Of a stretch of DNA of 64,000 nt, positions 26,243 to 37,100 are shown in pieces. Both the position numbers and the translations under genes were made by a program. The stretch covers positions 54,881 to 118,880 of the forward strand of contig DKPV01000067.1 in assembly GCA_002471375.1 (NCBI GenBank), in the 5' to 3' direction. The notes under the pieces are model-generated. The model saw only the letters and a list, made by a program, of their open reading frames with translations, was not told the DNA's origin and ran no database searches. The DNA is from Flavobacteriales bacterium UBA7325. GTDB taxonomy: Bacteria; Bacteroidota; Bacteroidia; Flavobacteriales_D; Crocinitomicaceae. Position 1 is the stretch's first letter. Every line of letters starts with the position of its first letter.

Positions 26243-26992
26243 TTAAACCGCAATATAGATCGGTATAGTGTCAAACAGCGCAAAGAACACCTTGAAAAGA
26301 TAACCACTAAGCACAAACTTCAAGAGTTGGTACTCAACACTGACATCCGCTTGCATTGGAAGTGCATTTGCCCAATAGTGAGTAATCAAGATGACGGCGA
26401 TTGAATCAATCAACTGACTTGTCAAGGTTGAAACATTATTTCTTAGCCAAAGCATTTTACCTTGTGTTTTCTTCTTTAAGAAATGGAATACGTTAACATC
26501 CACAAATTGCGCTGTGATGTACGCAATCATCGAAGCCAGCGTCGCTCTATAAGTAAGCGTCCGAATCTCGTAAAAAGCATATCAGTGCGGGATGCTCACC
26601 TCACCGCTCACTATCTCTGGAGATAATTGACCTCCTACTAGTTCAGGTGGAGCGTTTAAACTTCTGCCTAGCCATAGCACAAGCAGTACCCACAAATTCA
26701 AAAATAGCCCGACCCAAACGACCATGTTCGCGCGCTTCCTCCCATACAATTCTGAAATCAAATCGGTACATAAAAAAGTGATTGGATAGAGTAAAACTCC
26801 TACTGCGATAACAAATCGAAAGTCACTTGTATCAGAAATCCCAATCCAAGATGACAGTTCAATAAAACGAGAAACACCAAGGATGTTGAGCATGGTGAGA
26901 GATCCTAGAAACACGCCAGCAAGGAGTAGAAAAGTCCATTCCCCTCTCCTTCGAATAAGTTGATTATCAAGGCAGGTTTCGACCGTACTCAA
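26243..26992 (-). pseudogene. Queuosine precursor transporter (YhhQ/VUT family) interrupted by in-frame TGA
   Basis: One minus frame runs from TTG 26992 to 26243, about 249 codons, broken by TGA at 26584-26582 after residue 136. Before the stop: LLAGVFLGSLTMLNILGVSRFI and LYPITFLCTDLISELYGRKRA; after it: YAFYEIRTLTYRATLASMIAYITAQFVDVNVF and a final helix set, all standard VUT motifs. The family imports queuine or preQ precursors used in tRNA modification. TGA is a normal stop elsewhere in this window, so this is most simply a nonsense mutation (TGG to TGA is possible), or a sequencing error. Confidence 0.75.
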
Positions 26993-27059
26993 ATAAACGA
27001 AAAATATCTCATGGCGAAACTGCCAAATAATAACTATCTTCGGATAAATTGATCAGAAC

Positions 27060-27419
27060 GTGTCGATTATCAAAGAGAAAGATCTTACTAAACTTTACTA
27101 TTCCATTGGAGAAGTTGCATCCTTTTTTGATGTCAATGCGTCATTGATTCGCTTTTGGGAAAAAGAATTTACTTCCATCAAACCGAAGAAAAACAAAAAA
27201 GGAAATCGATTGTTCACACCTAAAGACGTAATTACAATTGACAGAATTTATCACCTTGTAAAATTAGAGGGATACACGCTTGACGGAGCAAAGAAAGCTA
27301 TGCGGTCGAAAAAGAGTAGCGATAATCCAGTTGCAGCTAGCGGTATCAATAACGAAAATCTAGAAGTTATCAATCGACTAGAGTCCTTAAAGTCGAGACT
27401 ATTAACTCTTAAATCTTAA
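27060..27419 (+). CDS. MerR-family transcriptional regulator
   Basis: 119 aa starting with GTG 27060. The MerR winged helix-turn-helix spans residues about 10-75: YYSIGEVASFFDVNASLIRFWEKEF then GNRLFTPKDVITIDRIYHLVK. The short C-terminal helix (residues 100-119) would be the dimerisation helix; no effector domain or cysteines for metal sensing are present. Such short forms are common and conserved in Bacteroidota. It converges with aroB, with 1 nt between the stop codons. Confidence 0.88.
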   Translation: MSIIKEKDLTKLYYSIGEVASFFDVNASLIRFWEKEFTSIKPKKNKKGNRLFTPKDVITIDRIYHLVKLEGYTLDGAKKAMRSKKSSDNPVAASGINNENLEVINRLESLKSRLLTLKS

Positions 27420-27420
27420 T

Positions 27421-28497
27421 CTAGTTCAGGTTAATCTGCTGATTTTTATAGTGTAAGAAAACTTCCGTTACTTCCTGTTCAGATATTTCATGATCAAAAG
27501 TACACTCTCCGATCTTCTCGAGAAGGCAACATAATATCTTTCCTCCTTTGTTCTTCTTATCATTTGTTAGAAGAGCAGTCATCGATTGAATATCATCATT
27601 GGAAAAAGTGGGAACTGGAAAAACATCAAGGATAGCCGATTCAATCGTCTTGAATTCTTCTTGGCTCAACTTACCCTTCTTTGTAGATAAATATGCCTCA
27701 AACACCATACCTATACCTACTGCATGTCCATGTGTCATACCTTCCGATCCCAACATGAAACCTTCAATCACATGACCAATCGTGTGCCCAAAATTTAAAA
27801 TCTTTCGTTCACCTCCTTCCAAAGGATCACGCTTCACAACTTCATTCTTAACTTGAATTGACTCTTTTAATAATTCAAGTTCTAATTCAAATGGAATATC
27901 TAGCTGCTCAATCACTTTATTAAATAAATCCGTACTATGAATTAAACCATGTTTTATCATTTCAGCGTATCCGCTCAACAACTCGTTACTCTCGAGTGTG
28001 CTTAAAAATATTGGATCAATGTATACCGCCTCCGGATCATTAAAGACGCCTATCTGGTTTTTATAGTGATCTAAATTAACACCCGTTTTCCCACCGATAG
28101 AAGCATCAACCATCGAAAGAAGGCTAGTTGGGATGTTAATGAATTGCATTCCACGTTTATAGCAAGATGCAATGAAACCTCCCATATCTGTGACAACTCC
28201 TCCTCCAACGTTAATGATAAGATCATGACGTCCCAAACCATATTCGGTCAGCAACTCCCAGACATTCGCTACGATAGCAAGTGACTTATTTTCTTCGCCT
28301 GCAGGAAGAATGACAACCTCAGCTTCAGCAAGCCCATCATAATTCGATATTAGAAAGGGAACGCAATGCTCACTTGTATTATCATCTGAGACAATAATCT
28401 TCTTGACATCCGAATACTTATCCAGTAATGAAGCGAATGAAGAATCTAAAATTGAACCGATTTCCAGCTCGTAGTCGTTGGCAATTATCGAATGCAT
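27421..28497 (-). CDS. aroB: 3-dehydroquinate synthase
   Basis: 358 aa from the ATG at 28497 (an adjacent TTG is one codon upstream). Catalyses DAHP to 3-dehydroquinate, step two of the shikimate pathway, using NAD and a divalent metal. Motifs: INVGGGVVTDMGGF (NAD site), PTSLLSMVDASIGGKTGVN, and the metal ligands in GYAEMIKHG, LNFGHTIGHVIE and THGHAVGIGM. Divergent from the proline dehydrogenase gene. Confidence 0.95.
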   Translation of the reverse strand: MHSIIANDYELEIGSILDSSFASLLDKYSDVKKIIVSDDNTSEHCVPFLISNYDGLAEAEVVILPAGEENKSLAIVANVWELLTEYGLGRHDLIINVGGGVVTDMGGFIASCYKRGMQFINIPTSLLSMVDASIGGKTGVNLDHYKNQIGVFNDPEAVYIDPIFLSTLESNELLSGYAEMIKHGLIHSTDLFNKVIEQLDIPFELELELLKESIQVKNEVVKRDPLEGGERKILNFGHTIGHVIEGFMLGSEGMTHGHAVGIGMVFEAYLSTKKGKLSQEEFKTIESAILDVFPVPTFSNDDIQSMTALLTNDKKNKGGKILCCLLEKIGECTFDHEISEQEVTEVFLHYKNQQINLN

Positions 28498-28513
28498 CAA
28501 TATATTTTTACAC

Positions 28514-28521
28514 CAAAGGTA
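28514..28521 (-). promoter_or_regulatory. -7 box for aroB
   Basis: TACCTTTG on the minus strand, 16 nt before the ATG at 28497. Confidence 0.45.
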
Positions 28522-28562
28522 AGAATCATCAACAAGTATAGTGTCAATTTTTGAATTCGGAT

Positions 28563-28570
28563 TATTTTTG
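28563..28570 (+). promoter_or_regulatory. -7 box for the proline dehydrogenase gene
   Basis: TATTTTTG, 4 nt before the ATG at 28575. The box lies within the upstream open frame, which argues for the ATG start. Confidence 0.5.
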
Positions 28571-28574
28571 TGGC

Positions 28575-29747
28575 ATGATTTCTTTCGACAATACGGAGAT
28601 TGCTTTTAAAGGGAAGTCCAACCGTGACTTAAAACGTGCTTATTGGCTTTTCAAAGCTGTTGGCAGCCGTTCTATGGTTCGCTTTGGAAAATGGTCGACG
28701 TCCTTCGCTTTTAAGCTGAGGCTACCAATTAAAGGGATCATAAAGAAGACCATCTTTCGACAATTCTGCGGTGGTGAATCTATATCAGAATCTATATCAG
28801 CATCGGATAAACTCGCCAAACGAAATGTAAAGACAATCCTTGATTATAGTATTGAGGGTAAAACGTCAGATGAAGATTTTGATGCAACGGTAGCCGAAAT
28901 AATTGCAACAATCACAGCAGCAAAAAACAATCCAGATATACCGTACGCTGTATTTAAAACAACCGGGATTTGTTTATTTTCCATCTTGGAAAATGCGAAT
29001 GAATCGATCGATAAATTATCAAACGATGAGAAGCTCAAGTACGAACAAATGGTTCAGCGAGTAGACTCCATTTGTAAGGCAGCATTTGAATCTAGTGTCC
29101 CATTGTTTATTGATGCGGAAGAAACCTGGATCCAAGAGACAATCGATCGCGTTGTCACGGAAATGACGTTAAAGTACAATCGAGAGAAAGCGATTGTCTT
29201 CAATACTATTCAAATGTATCGTCACGATCGCCTAGCTTATTTTCAATCTGTAATCGATCATGCGAAGCAAGAAAAGTACTTCGTAGGCATGAAGATCGTT
29301 CGTGGTGCCTATATGGAAAAGGAACGCGAACGCGCAGAAGAGCACGGCTATGCATCACCCATTCAAAAAGATAAAGCATCCAGTGACAAAGATTTTAATG
29401 CTGCCCTTGACCTAGCAATGAATAACCTTGATACAGTATCTATTTGTGCGGGGTCGCATAATGAAAAAAGTGCTTTAATCTTAACGGAATTAATGGAGAA
29501 GAATTCCATTGACAAGAACGATCCAAGAATCTACTTTGCACAACTTTTAGGCATGAGCGATCATATATCATTTAACCTTGCTAATGCGAATTATAATGTT
29601 GCAAAGTACGTTCCTTATGGACTAGTCAAGGAAGTTATGCCATATCTTATTAGAAGAGCCGAAGAGAATACCTCTGTTGCAGGTCAAACGAGTCGAGAAC
29701 TCTCATTAATTGTTAAAGAGCGTAAACGCAGAAAGTCCAAGGCTTAG
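28575..29747 (+). CDS. Proline dehydrogenase
   Basis: 390 aa. FAD-dependent oxidation of proline to pyrroline-5-carboxylate, first step of proline use, as a separate enzyme rather than a PutA fusion. The TIM-barrel motifs are visible: FKTTGICLFS, PLFIDAEETWIQ, IVFNTIQMYRHD, GMKIVRGAYMEKERERA, and the C-terminal YVPYGLVKEVMPYLIRRAEENTS, where the two conserved arginines bind the substrate carboxylate. The upstream TTG start is unlikely, since the promoter box would lie inside the gene. Confidence 0.92.
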   Translation: MISFDNTEIAFKGKSNRDLKRAYWLFKAVGSRSMVRFGKWSTSFAFKLRLPIKGIIKKTIFRQFCGGESISESISASDKLAKRNVKTILDYSIEGKTSDEDFDATVAEIIATITAAKNNPDIPYAVFKTTGICLFSILENANESIDKLSNDEKLKYEQMVQRVDSICKAAFESSVPLFIDAEETWIQETIDRVVTEMTLKYNREKAIVFNTIQMYRHDRLAYFQSVIDHAKQEKYFVGMKIVRGAYMEKERERAEEHGYASPIQKDKASSDKDFNAALDLAMNNLDTVSICAGSHNEKSALILTELMEKNSIDKNDPRIYFAQLLGMSDHISFNLANANYNVAKYVPYGLVKEVMPYLIRRAEENTSVAGQTSRELSLIVKERKRRKSKA

Positions 29748-29768
29748 TCCTGAAATTAGATCGGACTG

Positions 29769-30251
29769 CTAATAGGATTCTTCAAACATTGTGATCGCCC
29801 GTTTCTCTTTATCAAATTGAATTCTGAAGGATGAAGGCATAGGATCTAAAGAGTCACCATTCACATCATATAATTACAAAACATATTCCAGCTGATATCC
29901 TAGAGCACCGTGAACTGTTGTGGTTGGATCTAAAGATGTTGCACCAAGAAGGTCCGTGAAGAAATCTGGAGTTCTTCCACGTAGGCACCGCTCAAAATAT
30001 TCACTAGCAAGAATAAATGGAACAGAGCTTCTTGAAATAATTAATTGACCATAATTATCTGAATTTGGATCGTCATCTACTAAAGGTTTTGGACCTATAG
30101 CATCTTAAAAGATTTCACCTAATTCATCAATTCTATTCCAATCACAGGAATCTCTTGCTACCTGAGCCGATAGATTAATTTGTAATGAACAGAAAGTAAT
30201 AAACAAGGTCAAAACCTGAAAGCTACTCCTGCTATAAATCAAACGATACAA
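29769..30251 (-). pseudogene. Secreted-protein pseudogene with two in-frame TAA codons
   Basis: A single minus frame from a TTG at 30251 to TAG 29771-29769 (161 codons) reads as a secreted protein: signal peptide FQVLTLFITFCSLQINLSAQ, then RDSCDWNRIDELGEIF, stop (30107-30105), DAIGPKPLVDDDPNSDNYG and RSSVPFILASEYFERCLRG ... TTTVHGALGYQLEYVL, stop (29876-29874), LYDVNGDSLDPMPSSF and RIQFDKEKRAITMFEESY. Both stops are TAA, e.g. GAA or CAA to TAA. It starts 2 nt after the stop of the 1223-aa surface protein, so it was probably co-transcribed. No family recognised. Confidence 0.7.
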
Positions 30252-30252
30252 C

Positions 30253-33200
30253 TTACCTCAGAACAGTAATATGTCCATTAAAAGTATATCGCTTATCATT
30301 CTCCGCATCCGCACAATCCATTTTCCAGGTGTACGTTCCATCTTGTACAATTTTACCACCGTAAGTACCGTCCCATCCAATGGATGGGTCGTGGCTCTCC
30401 CAGATCACTTCACCCCAACGGTTGAATATTTCGAGTGTAAAGTCATACACATCAATTCCTGAGATATGAAACTCCCAATTTTGATTAAACTCATCATCAT
30501 CTGGAGTGAATGTATTCGGTGCAAACAACAGAACATCGTTCACGATTGAAACATACTTTTGAATACTATCAGTACATCCGTATGCATTTTCAACATAAAG
30601 CGTTACTGAATAATTAGCAACATGCCCTTGCGGAAATTCAACATTAAGTACATCTTCAGTAATTGCCGATGAAGGAGACCCCCCATCAATATTCCAAGAA
30701 TACAGAATTACATCACTTGAACTTTCACTGTACAAATTAACAATTGGTTCCATTGAAGAAACAAAGTCAGGGTTCACGAAGAAATTCGCATTCGGATTAT
30801 TTATAGCTTCAATTAAATCAACATACGATTCAGTATAAACACATCCGGTAGTTGTCGTCACTGTAATAGTAACCGTATAAATTCCTGGTTGTGAATATGT
30901 ATGCTCAAATGGATCGAGTGCATTATAGATCTCAACTGCGCCGTCTCCAAAATCAATTTCTGTAGTTACTACATCCGTTGATCCAGTAGTGTTCACAAAG
31001 GCCACTTGATGAGGGTAACACCCTGCTGTAGTATCAGGTAAGAGTGATGGGCTAACGAGTGCTGGTTGATTAATTGTGTAAGACACTTGTTCTGTACATC
31101 CATTGGCATCCGTTACAGAAACATCATAAGTCCCTTCACAGATATCAATTCCAAGACCAGCTTGATTTCCGTTTACACCCTGCAACCAATTATAGGCATA
31201 TGGAGCAGTACCTCCACTTGCAGTTGCCTGAACAGACCCATCACAAACTCCAAAACAAAGCGCATCTGTCGCTACTGCAGTAAGAGTTAAAACAGCAGGC
31301 TCCGTAATCGAAATTGTCTCCGTATCAGTACACCCGTCATTGGATGTAATCTCGATTGTATATGTTCCAACACCTAATCCAGTAATTGCTACAGGACCAC
31401 CCGTCGTAACCGGTGCTCCGCCATCCAATGTATACTCGATAAAATTGACTCCTTGAAAATCAATTGTTCCATCAGTCAATCCATTGCAAGATAAGTTTCC
31501 TCCAGTGATGGAAGTAATTTCAGTTACGACCTGTGAAACATCAACTTCACTAGTATCTATACATCCACTCGCATCAACTATGTACATATAAATACCTGCC
31601 GGCATCGTAGCTGGATCATATGGCATCGTCACAGTATTACCTGCTGGATCTTCCCAGTTACCGGTGGGATCAGCTGTTGGCCCTAAGAAGGGAAATAAAT
31701 CTGAAGGTGTACCAGACGAGCAAAAACTTGCTGAAGCATCAATACCCGCATCCGGAATTGCAGAGAGTGTAATTGTTATGTCATCTGTCACAACACATAA
31801 AGGATGTCCAGTTGGGTATACTGAAAGTGTTAATGTTTCCGTTCCAGTAAGTGTCATCGTTGGATCAATAATGGTTGGATCATCAAGCGAACCTCCAGGA
31901 GACCAATCGAAGACAAAGTTTGGCGGACACAACGGTGTTACATTATTAGTTGTTGTACCTGCAAGATTTGGTCCTTGTGTAAATATTGTTGTTCCGCCAG
32001 CATCGACCATCGAAAAGAAACATTCGTCAACGAATGCACCATTCGCATTAAATGTAACCGTAACAGTCGCACCAGTTGTTATCGGTATTGAGAAATTTTG
32101 AATACTTCCTGTGGTAAAGGTGTAATCCGTAGAGACTCCATTTATTGTTACCGTTACCGTATTTCCATTCCATCCATCACCAAATGTATCCTCCAATATC
32201 AATTCATAGTTACATGAGGAGTTTGCTCCTGGCCCACTCAACTCTCCTAAGAGCGAAAGCAAACCTCCTCCACAAACTGTGGTATCATTTCCTGCGAATA
32301 CGATAGGATTAGGATTTACCGTCACATTAAGTGAAGTATCATGCATACACCCAAAATCATCAATTACCACATACTGATAATTGTAAGTCCCAGCAACAGT
32401 TGGAGCAACACCTAATTCATTTCCATCCGGTGAAATACTCGTTTGAAATGGCGCTGGTGATACCCAGTACGAAGAATCTGACAAAACTCCAATCTGAGGT
32501 TCAAAAGTTGTTGGAACCGGATAAAATGATGGGTCCAAGTTCAATGAGAAACTAAATAGCGTTCCATCATCCGCAGCCCAGTTATCAATAACAGTCAAAG
32601 TCCAAACACCATTAGCAGGACATCCATTTAAATTACTCAGTGGTTCAACCGGCTCATAAGTTCCAGCAGGAATAGTATTAACTCCAGGGTTATTGTTTAC
32701 CCACTCTACCCATGTTTCTGTTGCCGTAGCATCAAAACAATAAGTAAAAGGCACACCTTGAGTTGTAGGGTCAGAACAATCTACATTGTCGGCCTGAACA
32801 GGAATACCAATTTGAGTTCCTCCTCCACCTTGCTGGTGCAGGATAGCACTTTGACCATTTGGACACTCAATAATAATCACAAGATCACCCATGTATGAAT
32901 GCTCTAGATCAAAACAAATTGATTGGATATCACTAACATTTTGTATCGTGGCACCTGCCGAAAAACCTGTTTGTAAGAGATCAATATCTTGAGATACCCC
33001 AAGTAAAGTATCCGGAAGACATCCATCAGTAATCGATTGAGAACCCGAGAAGCCATTCCATTCTACCTCGTAAGAATCTGGATCAGCTATAAAGAGAAGG
33101 TCTTCACCGGAACAAATGGTTGTGTCCCCGGGAAAGCCGGTAAAATCGGGTTCGGTACCCACGAGAACTGTTAAATCAACAAGATTCGGATTACTACAAC

Positions 33201-33924
33201 CGTTATCGTCTGTTACAAATAACTGTACGCGGTATTCTCCTGCAACTGCATATGAATGAGAAACATTCGTTCCAGTGCCTGTCGTTCCGTCCATAAAGTC
33301 CCAATCATATGAAACTAGCGTAAATCCTGGTTGAGCCAATGATCCTTGATCAATAAAATTTACTACTTCTCCAATACATACATGGATACTGTCCTGTGTA
33401 ATACCTCCTACTATAGCAGCACCTGCCTGTGGATCGCTGCAAGGAGTTGTACATGTCGCTACCCCAGCAAAAACACCAGTACCAACCGTATTAGAGATAA
33501 ACTCAAATGTTAGGCAGCCAGAAGTATTAAGAACTGTTGCTGCAATAACCACTCCTTGTAGTTGATTTCCATTATATGACCCGAGTGTATTAGCTGCTGT
33601 AGATGTTCCGTCATAAACGTTCATGACATCGACATTCGTAACCGTTGGTGATGGATTATCATCAGTAAGGTCGAGCTGAAATAGGTTAAAAACTACTGAA
33701 ACAACTTGACCAGGAGTTCCCGGACAAATTGTGATCACTGTGGTCTCATTATTCGAGTAACCCGGACCACCTTGACCTCCTGAATCTATTATAAAACCAT
33801 CACAAGTATTAAAAGTCTGATTGTTATTGATTGGGGCTAGATCTATTTGCATCTGAGCGTTTGAAAATGTTCCTAAAAACAAAAACGCGATCAAGATAGC
33901 CTTGGTAGTGAAATAATCTCTCAT
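30253..33924 (-). CDS. Giant surface protein with PKD, SprB-like repeats and gliding-type T9SS tail
   Basis: 1223 aa. A signal peptide (ends FSNAQ) is followed by a CUB-like domain (residues about 30-150), a PKD domain (GFTLVSYDWDFMDGTTGTG), a proprotein-convertase-type P domain (IQSICFDLEHSYMGDLVIII ... WTLTVIDNW), further Ig-like strands, SprB-type repeats (TITEPAVLTLTAVATDALCF, GTAPYAYNWLQG), and another PKD domain. The last ~90 residues (FAPNTFTPDDDEFNQNWEF ... FNRWGEVIWES ... GHITVLR) are the gliding-motility-associated C-terminal domain used by T9SS. It is likely an adhesin on the cell surface. No SprF/PorP partner lies beside it. Confidence 0.88.
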   Translation of the reverse strand: MRDYFTTKAILIAFLFLGTFSNAQMQIDLAPINNNQTFNTCDGFIIDSGGQGGPGYSNNETTVITICPGTPGQVVSVVFNLFQLDLTDDNPSPTVTNVDVMNVYDGTSTAANTLGSYNGNQLQGVVIAATVLNTSGCLTFEFISNTVGTGVFAGVATCTTPCSDPQAGAAIVGGITQDSIHVCIGEVVNFIDQGSLAQPGFTLVSYDWDFMDGTTGTGTNVSHSYAVAGEYRVQLFVTDDNGCSNPNLVDLTVLVGTEPDFTGFPGDTTICSGEDLLFIADPDSYEVEWNGFSGSQSITDGCLPDTLLGVSQDIDLLQTGFSAGATIQNVSDIQSICFDLEHSYMGDLVIIIECPNGQSAILHQQGGGGTQIGIPVQADNVDCSDPTTQGVPFTYCFDATATETWVEWVNNNPGVNTIPAGTYEPVEPLSNLNGCPANGVWTLTVIDNWAADDGTLFSFSLNLDPSFYPVPTTFEPQIGVLSDSSYWVSPAPFQTSISPDGNELGVAPTVAGTYNYQYVVIDDFGCMHDTSLNVTVNPNPIVFAGNDTTVCGGGLLSLLGELSGPGANSSCNYELILEDTFGDGWNGNTVTVTINGVSTDYTFTTGSIQNFSIPITTGATVTVTFNANGAFVDECFFSMVDAGGTTIFTQGPNLAGTTTNNVTPLCPPNFVFDWSPGGSLDDPTIIDPTMTLTGTETLTLSVYPTGHPLCVVTDDITITLSAIPDAGIDASASFCSSGTPSDLFPFLGPTADPTGNWEDPAGNTVTMPYDPATMPAGIYMYIVDASGCIDTSEVDVSQVVTEITSITGGNLSCNGLTDGTIDFQGVNFIEYTLDGGAPVTTGGPVAITGLGVGTYTIEITSNDGCTDTETISITEPAVLTLTAVATDALCFGVCDGSVQATASGGTAPYAYNWLQGVNGNQAGLGIDICEGTYDVSVTDANGCTEQVSYTINQPALVSPSLLPDTTAGCYPHQVAFVNTTGSTDVVTTEIDFGDGAVEIYNALDPFEHTYSQPGIYTVTITVTTTTGCVYTESYVDLIEAINNPNANFFVNPDFVSSMEPIVNLYSESSSDVILYSWNIDGGSPSSAITEDVLNVEFPQGHVANYSVTLYVENAYGCTDSIQKYVSIVNDVLLFAPNTFTPDDDEFNQNWEFHISGIDVYDFTLEIFNRWGEVIWESHDPSIGWDGTYGGKIVQDGTYTWKMDCADAENDKRYTFNGHITVLR

Positions 33925-34063
33925 CGGTATATTTTACTTTTTAAAGGTAAAGTTAAAGTATTAACAATCTGGCCCTCTGTTATAAGTATTCAATTTTCGC
34001 AAATGCTTGCATTGCTAAAGGCATCCATATTTTCTGTAGAGAAGGTTCAGCTGAAATGTGAAC

Positions 34064-34107
34064 TAAAAAGAAGGTTATGAAGTGACGTGATATCACTCCA
34101 TAACCTT
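34064..34107 (-). terminator. Terminator after the 2716-aa surface protein gene
   Basis: Minus-strand hairpin with 14-bp arms (34071-34085 and 34093-34107, one A/C mismatch) starting 12 nt after the stop codon and followed by CTTTTTAG. It separates the two giant genes, which are therefore probably transcribed separately. Confidence 0.75.
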
Positions 34108-34118
34108 AATAGTATTGG

Positions 34119-37100
34119 TTATCGTAAGATGTTGACATGCCCATGAATCACTTTACGTTCATCATTTGCAGTCGTTTTAAATTCAATTTTCCAAGTATAA
34201 GTACCATCCTGAACAAGGTTACCTCCATAGGTTCCATCCCATCCAATATCTGCATTATGACTTTCAAAAATTATCTCACCCCATCTATTAAATATAATAA
34301 GTGTAAAATCAAATGGATCATAGCCAGAAGTAAATACCGGCTGGAAAGTTGGATTGTAATCATCATCATCAGGCGTAAAGGTATTCGGCACATAGTAAAT
34401 CACCTCTTCATTCAGCTGGATTGTTGCCCATGCCGTATCCGTACACCCCAATGGTGAATATGCAACAAGCTCTATTAGGTAAGAGCCTGCCTCTTCTTCT
34501 GGGAAAAGGTGTGTCGGAGATACTTCTAAAGAAGATCCAGAATTGTCACCAAAATCCCATAAGTAATTCACGGCACCTGTCGAAGTATTATCAAAATGAA
34601 CTTCAGGATTCAAGTCACTAATTATACTCTGCGAAGGTATGAATGATGCAATCGGATCTGCCTCAACATAAATGTAATCAACATACGTCTCACTACTTAT
34701 ACATCCATTCGCAGATGTAGTCGTCAAAGTAACATCATAAGTTCCTGCTGTACTAAATGTTGCGGTTACGGTATTACAACCTGTCAATACAGTTCCATTT
34801 CCTAATGTCCAAATACAATCTGCCATTACTCCAGGTGTTGTATTTGTGAACGTAACCGTTAATGGATCTGAAGCACATCCTGAAAGATTATCCCCAATGA
34901 ATGAAACAACAGGCAATGGCTCCACAGTTACGGTGATATCATCTGTTGCAACACAACCATTTGCATCTGTTCCTGTCACGGTATAAGTATCTGTTCCTGT
35001 CGGAGTGAAAGCTTGACCATCTATAATTCCGCCTGTCCATGCATAAACTAATGCTCCAGAACCGGTTAAGATAGCTTGCGCTCCATCACAAATTGTGAAA
35101 TCTGTACCGGCATCAACAATCGGCAAGGGATTGATCGTTACAATCGCATTTCCTGCTTGAGCCTGGTAGCATCCCGACGAAGAAGCATCTTGAACACCGA
35201 TTAGCTCATAGGAGAATGTTCCAGCAGCTGCTGCACTTACTGTGATAGTCACGGTAGATCCTACAGAAACTATAGTCTGAGGAGCTCCTCCATTAATCGT
35301 GTAACCATATGTGTATGGTGCAGTTCCATTCGCACCTGTAAATGTGATTGTTTGATCGAGACCTCCCTCGCATACACTTGCAGTTCCTGCAATTGTTGCG
35401 GTTGGCAGTGGATTAATTGTAACTGTCGCCTGACCAACTTGAGCTTGAGAACATCCTGTCGCACTTGCATCAGAAACACTTATCAAATTGTAATCAAAAA
35501 TTCCATCAACACCTGTAGGTACTGTTACCGTTGCAATTGTACCAACTGAAGTAACTGTTGTATTAGCACCTCCATTGATGTTGTAAGTAAATGTATAAGG
35601 CGCTATTCCATTTGCTCCAGTGAATGTTATCGTTGGAGACGGATCATTCACACAAAGAATTACCGTACCTGCGATTGTTGCAATTGGTAATGGCGTCACG
35701 ATGACAGTTGCGGTTCCGGCTTGAGCTTGACTACATCCGGTAGCACTTGCATCTTGAACACTTACTAGCGTGTAAACGAATGTTCCTGCTACCCCTGCTG
35801 GAGATGCAACAGTTGCTGTCGTACCAACCGAAGTGATTGTCACATTTGGTCCGCCATCCACATTATATGTAAATGTATATGGTGCTGTACCGTTCGCTCC
35901 TGTAAATGTGATTGTTGGATCTGGTTCTCCTAAACATAGGCTAATATCCCCAACAATTGTTGCAGTAGGAAGTGGATTCACAATAATTGTAGCTGATCCA
36001 ACCTGAGCTTGAGAACATCCTGTCGCACTTGCATCTTGAACACTTACTAAATCATACATAAACGTTCCTGCAGTACCTGTAGGTGCAGTTACTGTTGCAG
36101 TTACACCAATGGAAGTCACTGTTGAACTAGCTCCTCCATTTATAGTATATGTAAATGTGTAAGGAGCCGACCCGTTCGCACCCGTGAAGGTAATCGTTGG
36201 AGCAACATCGTTCACACATAAAGTAATGTCACCAGCTATTGTAGCCGTTGGAAGTGGATTCACAACCACAGTTCCATTCCCCACTTGTACTTGACTACAG
36301 GCCGTTGCACTTGCATCTTGTACACTGACCAAATCATAACTAAATGTTCCTGCAGTTCCGGTTGGTACCGTTATTGTCGCAGTAGCTCCCACGGAAGTAA
36401 CTGTTGTATTTGCACCACCATTAATTGTATAAGTAAAGGTATAAGGAGCCGTTCCATTTGCTCCGGTGAAAGTAATTGTTGGTAAAGGATCACCTAAACA
36501 AACCGTTGCATCACCAGCGATAATCGCAGTCGGTAATGGATTAATAATAACTGTCGCTAAATCAACTTGTGCCTGACTACATGCAGTTGAACTTGCATCT
36601 TGAACACTAATTAAATTGTAATTGAATGTTCCAACCGTTCCTGTCGGAGCAGTTACTGTAGCTGTTGCGCCTATAGATGTCACAGTCTGATTTGCACCTC
36701 CATTAACGTTATATGTAAATGTATATGGTGCTGTACCGTTCGCCCCAGTAAAGGTTATCGTTGGGTCAGCGTCATTTTGACACAAAGTAACGGTACCTGC
36801 GATAGTCGCCGTCGGAAGTGGATTAACTGTTACGTCAACTTGCCCTGTGTTAACACAACCATTCGCATCCGTCCCAGTTGCCGTATACGTAACGGTACCT
36901 ACTGGTTGCGAGAATGGCGTACCATTGGTTACACCAGGTACATCCCAAACAATTGCAGGAGCACCGAGAGCATTCAAGGTAATCGGATCACCAAAACATA
37001 AAGTCTGATTCACACCAGCATCTATAACAGGCAACGGGTTTACCACTAGAGTTACATTTGAAGTACTATCACACCCTGTTCCCAAAATGAAAGTTTGTGA

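Noticed and set aside
26243..26992. Two separate small membrane-protein genes
   Set aside because: Both halves are in one frame and make up a single VUT-family transporter.
31664..32101. Plus-strand 145-aa open frame inside the giant surface protein
   Set aside because: Low-complexity Val/Ser/Thr-rich shadow antisense to repeat-type coding sequence; no start signal or family pattern.
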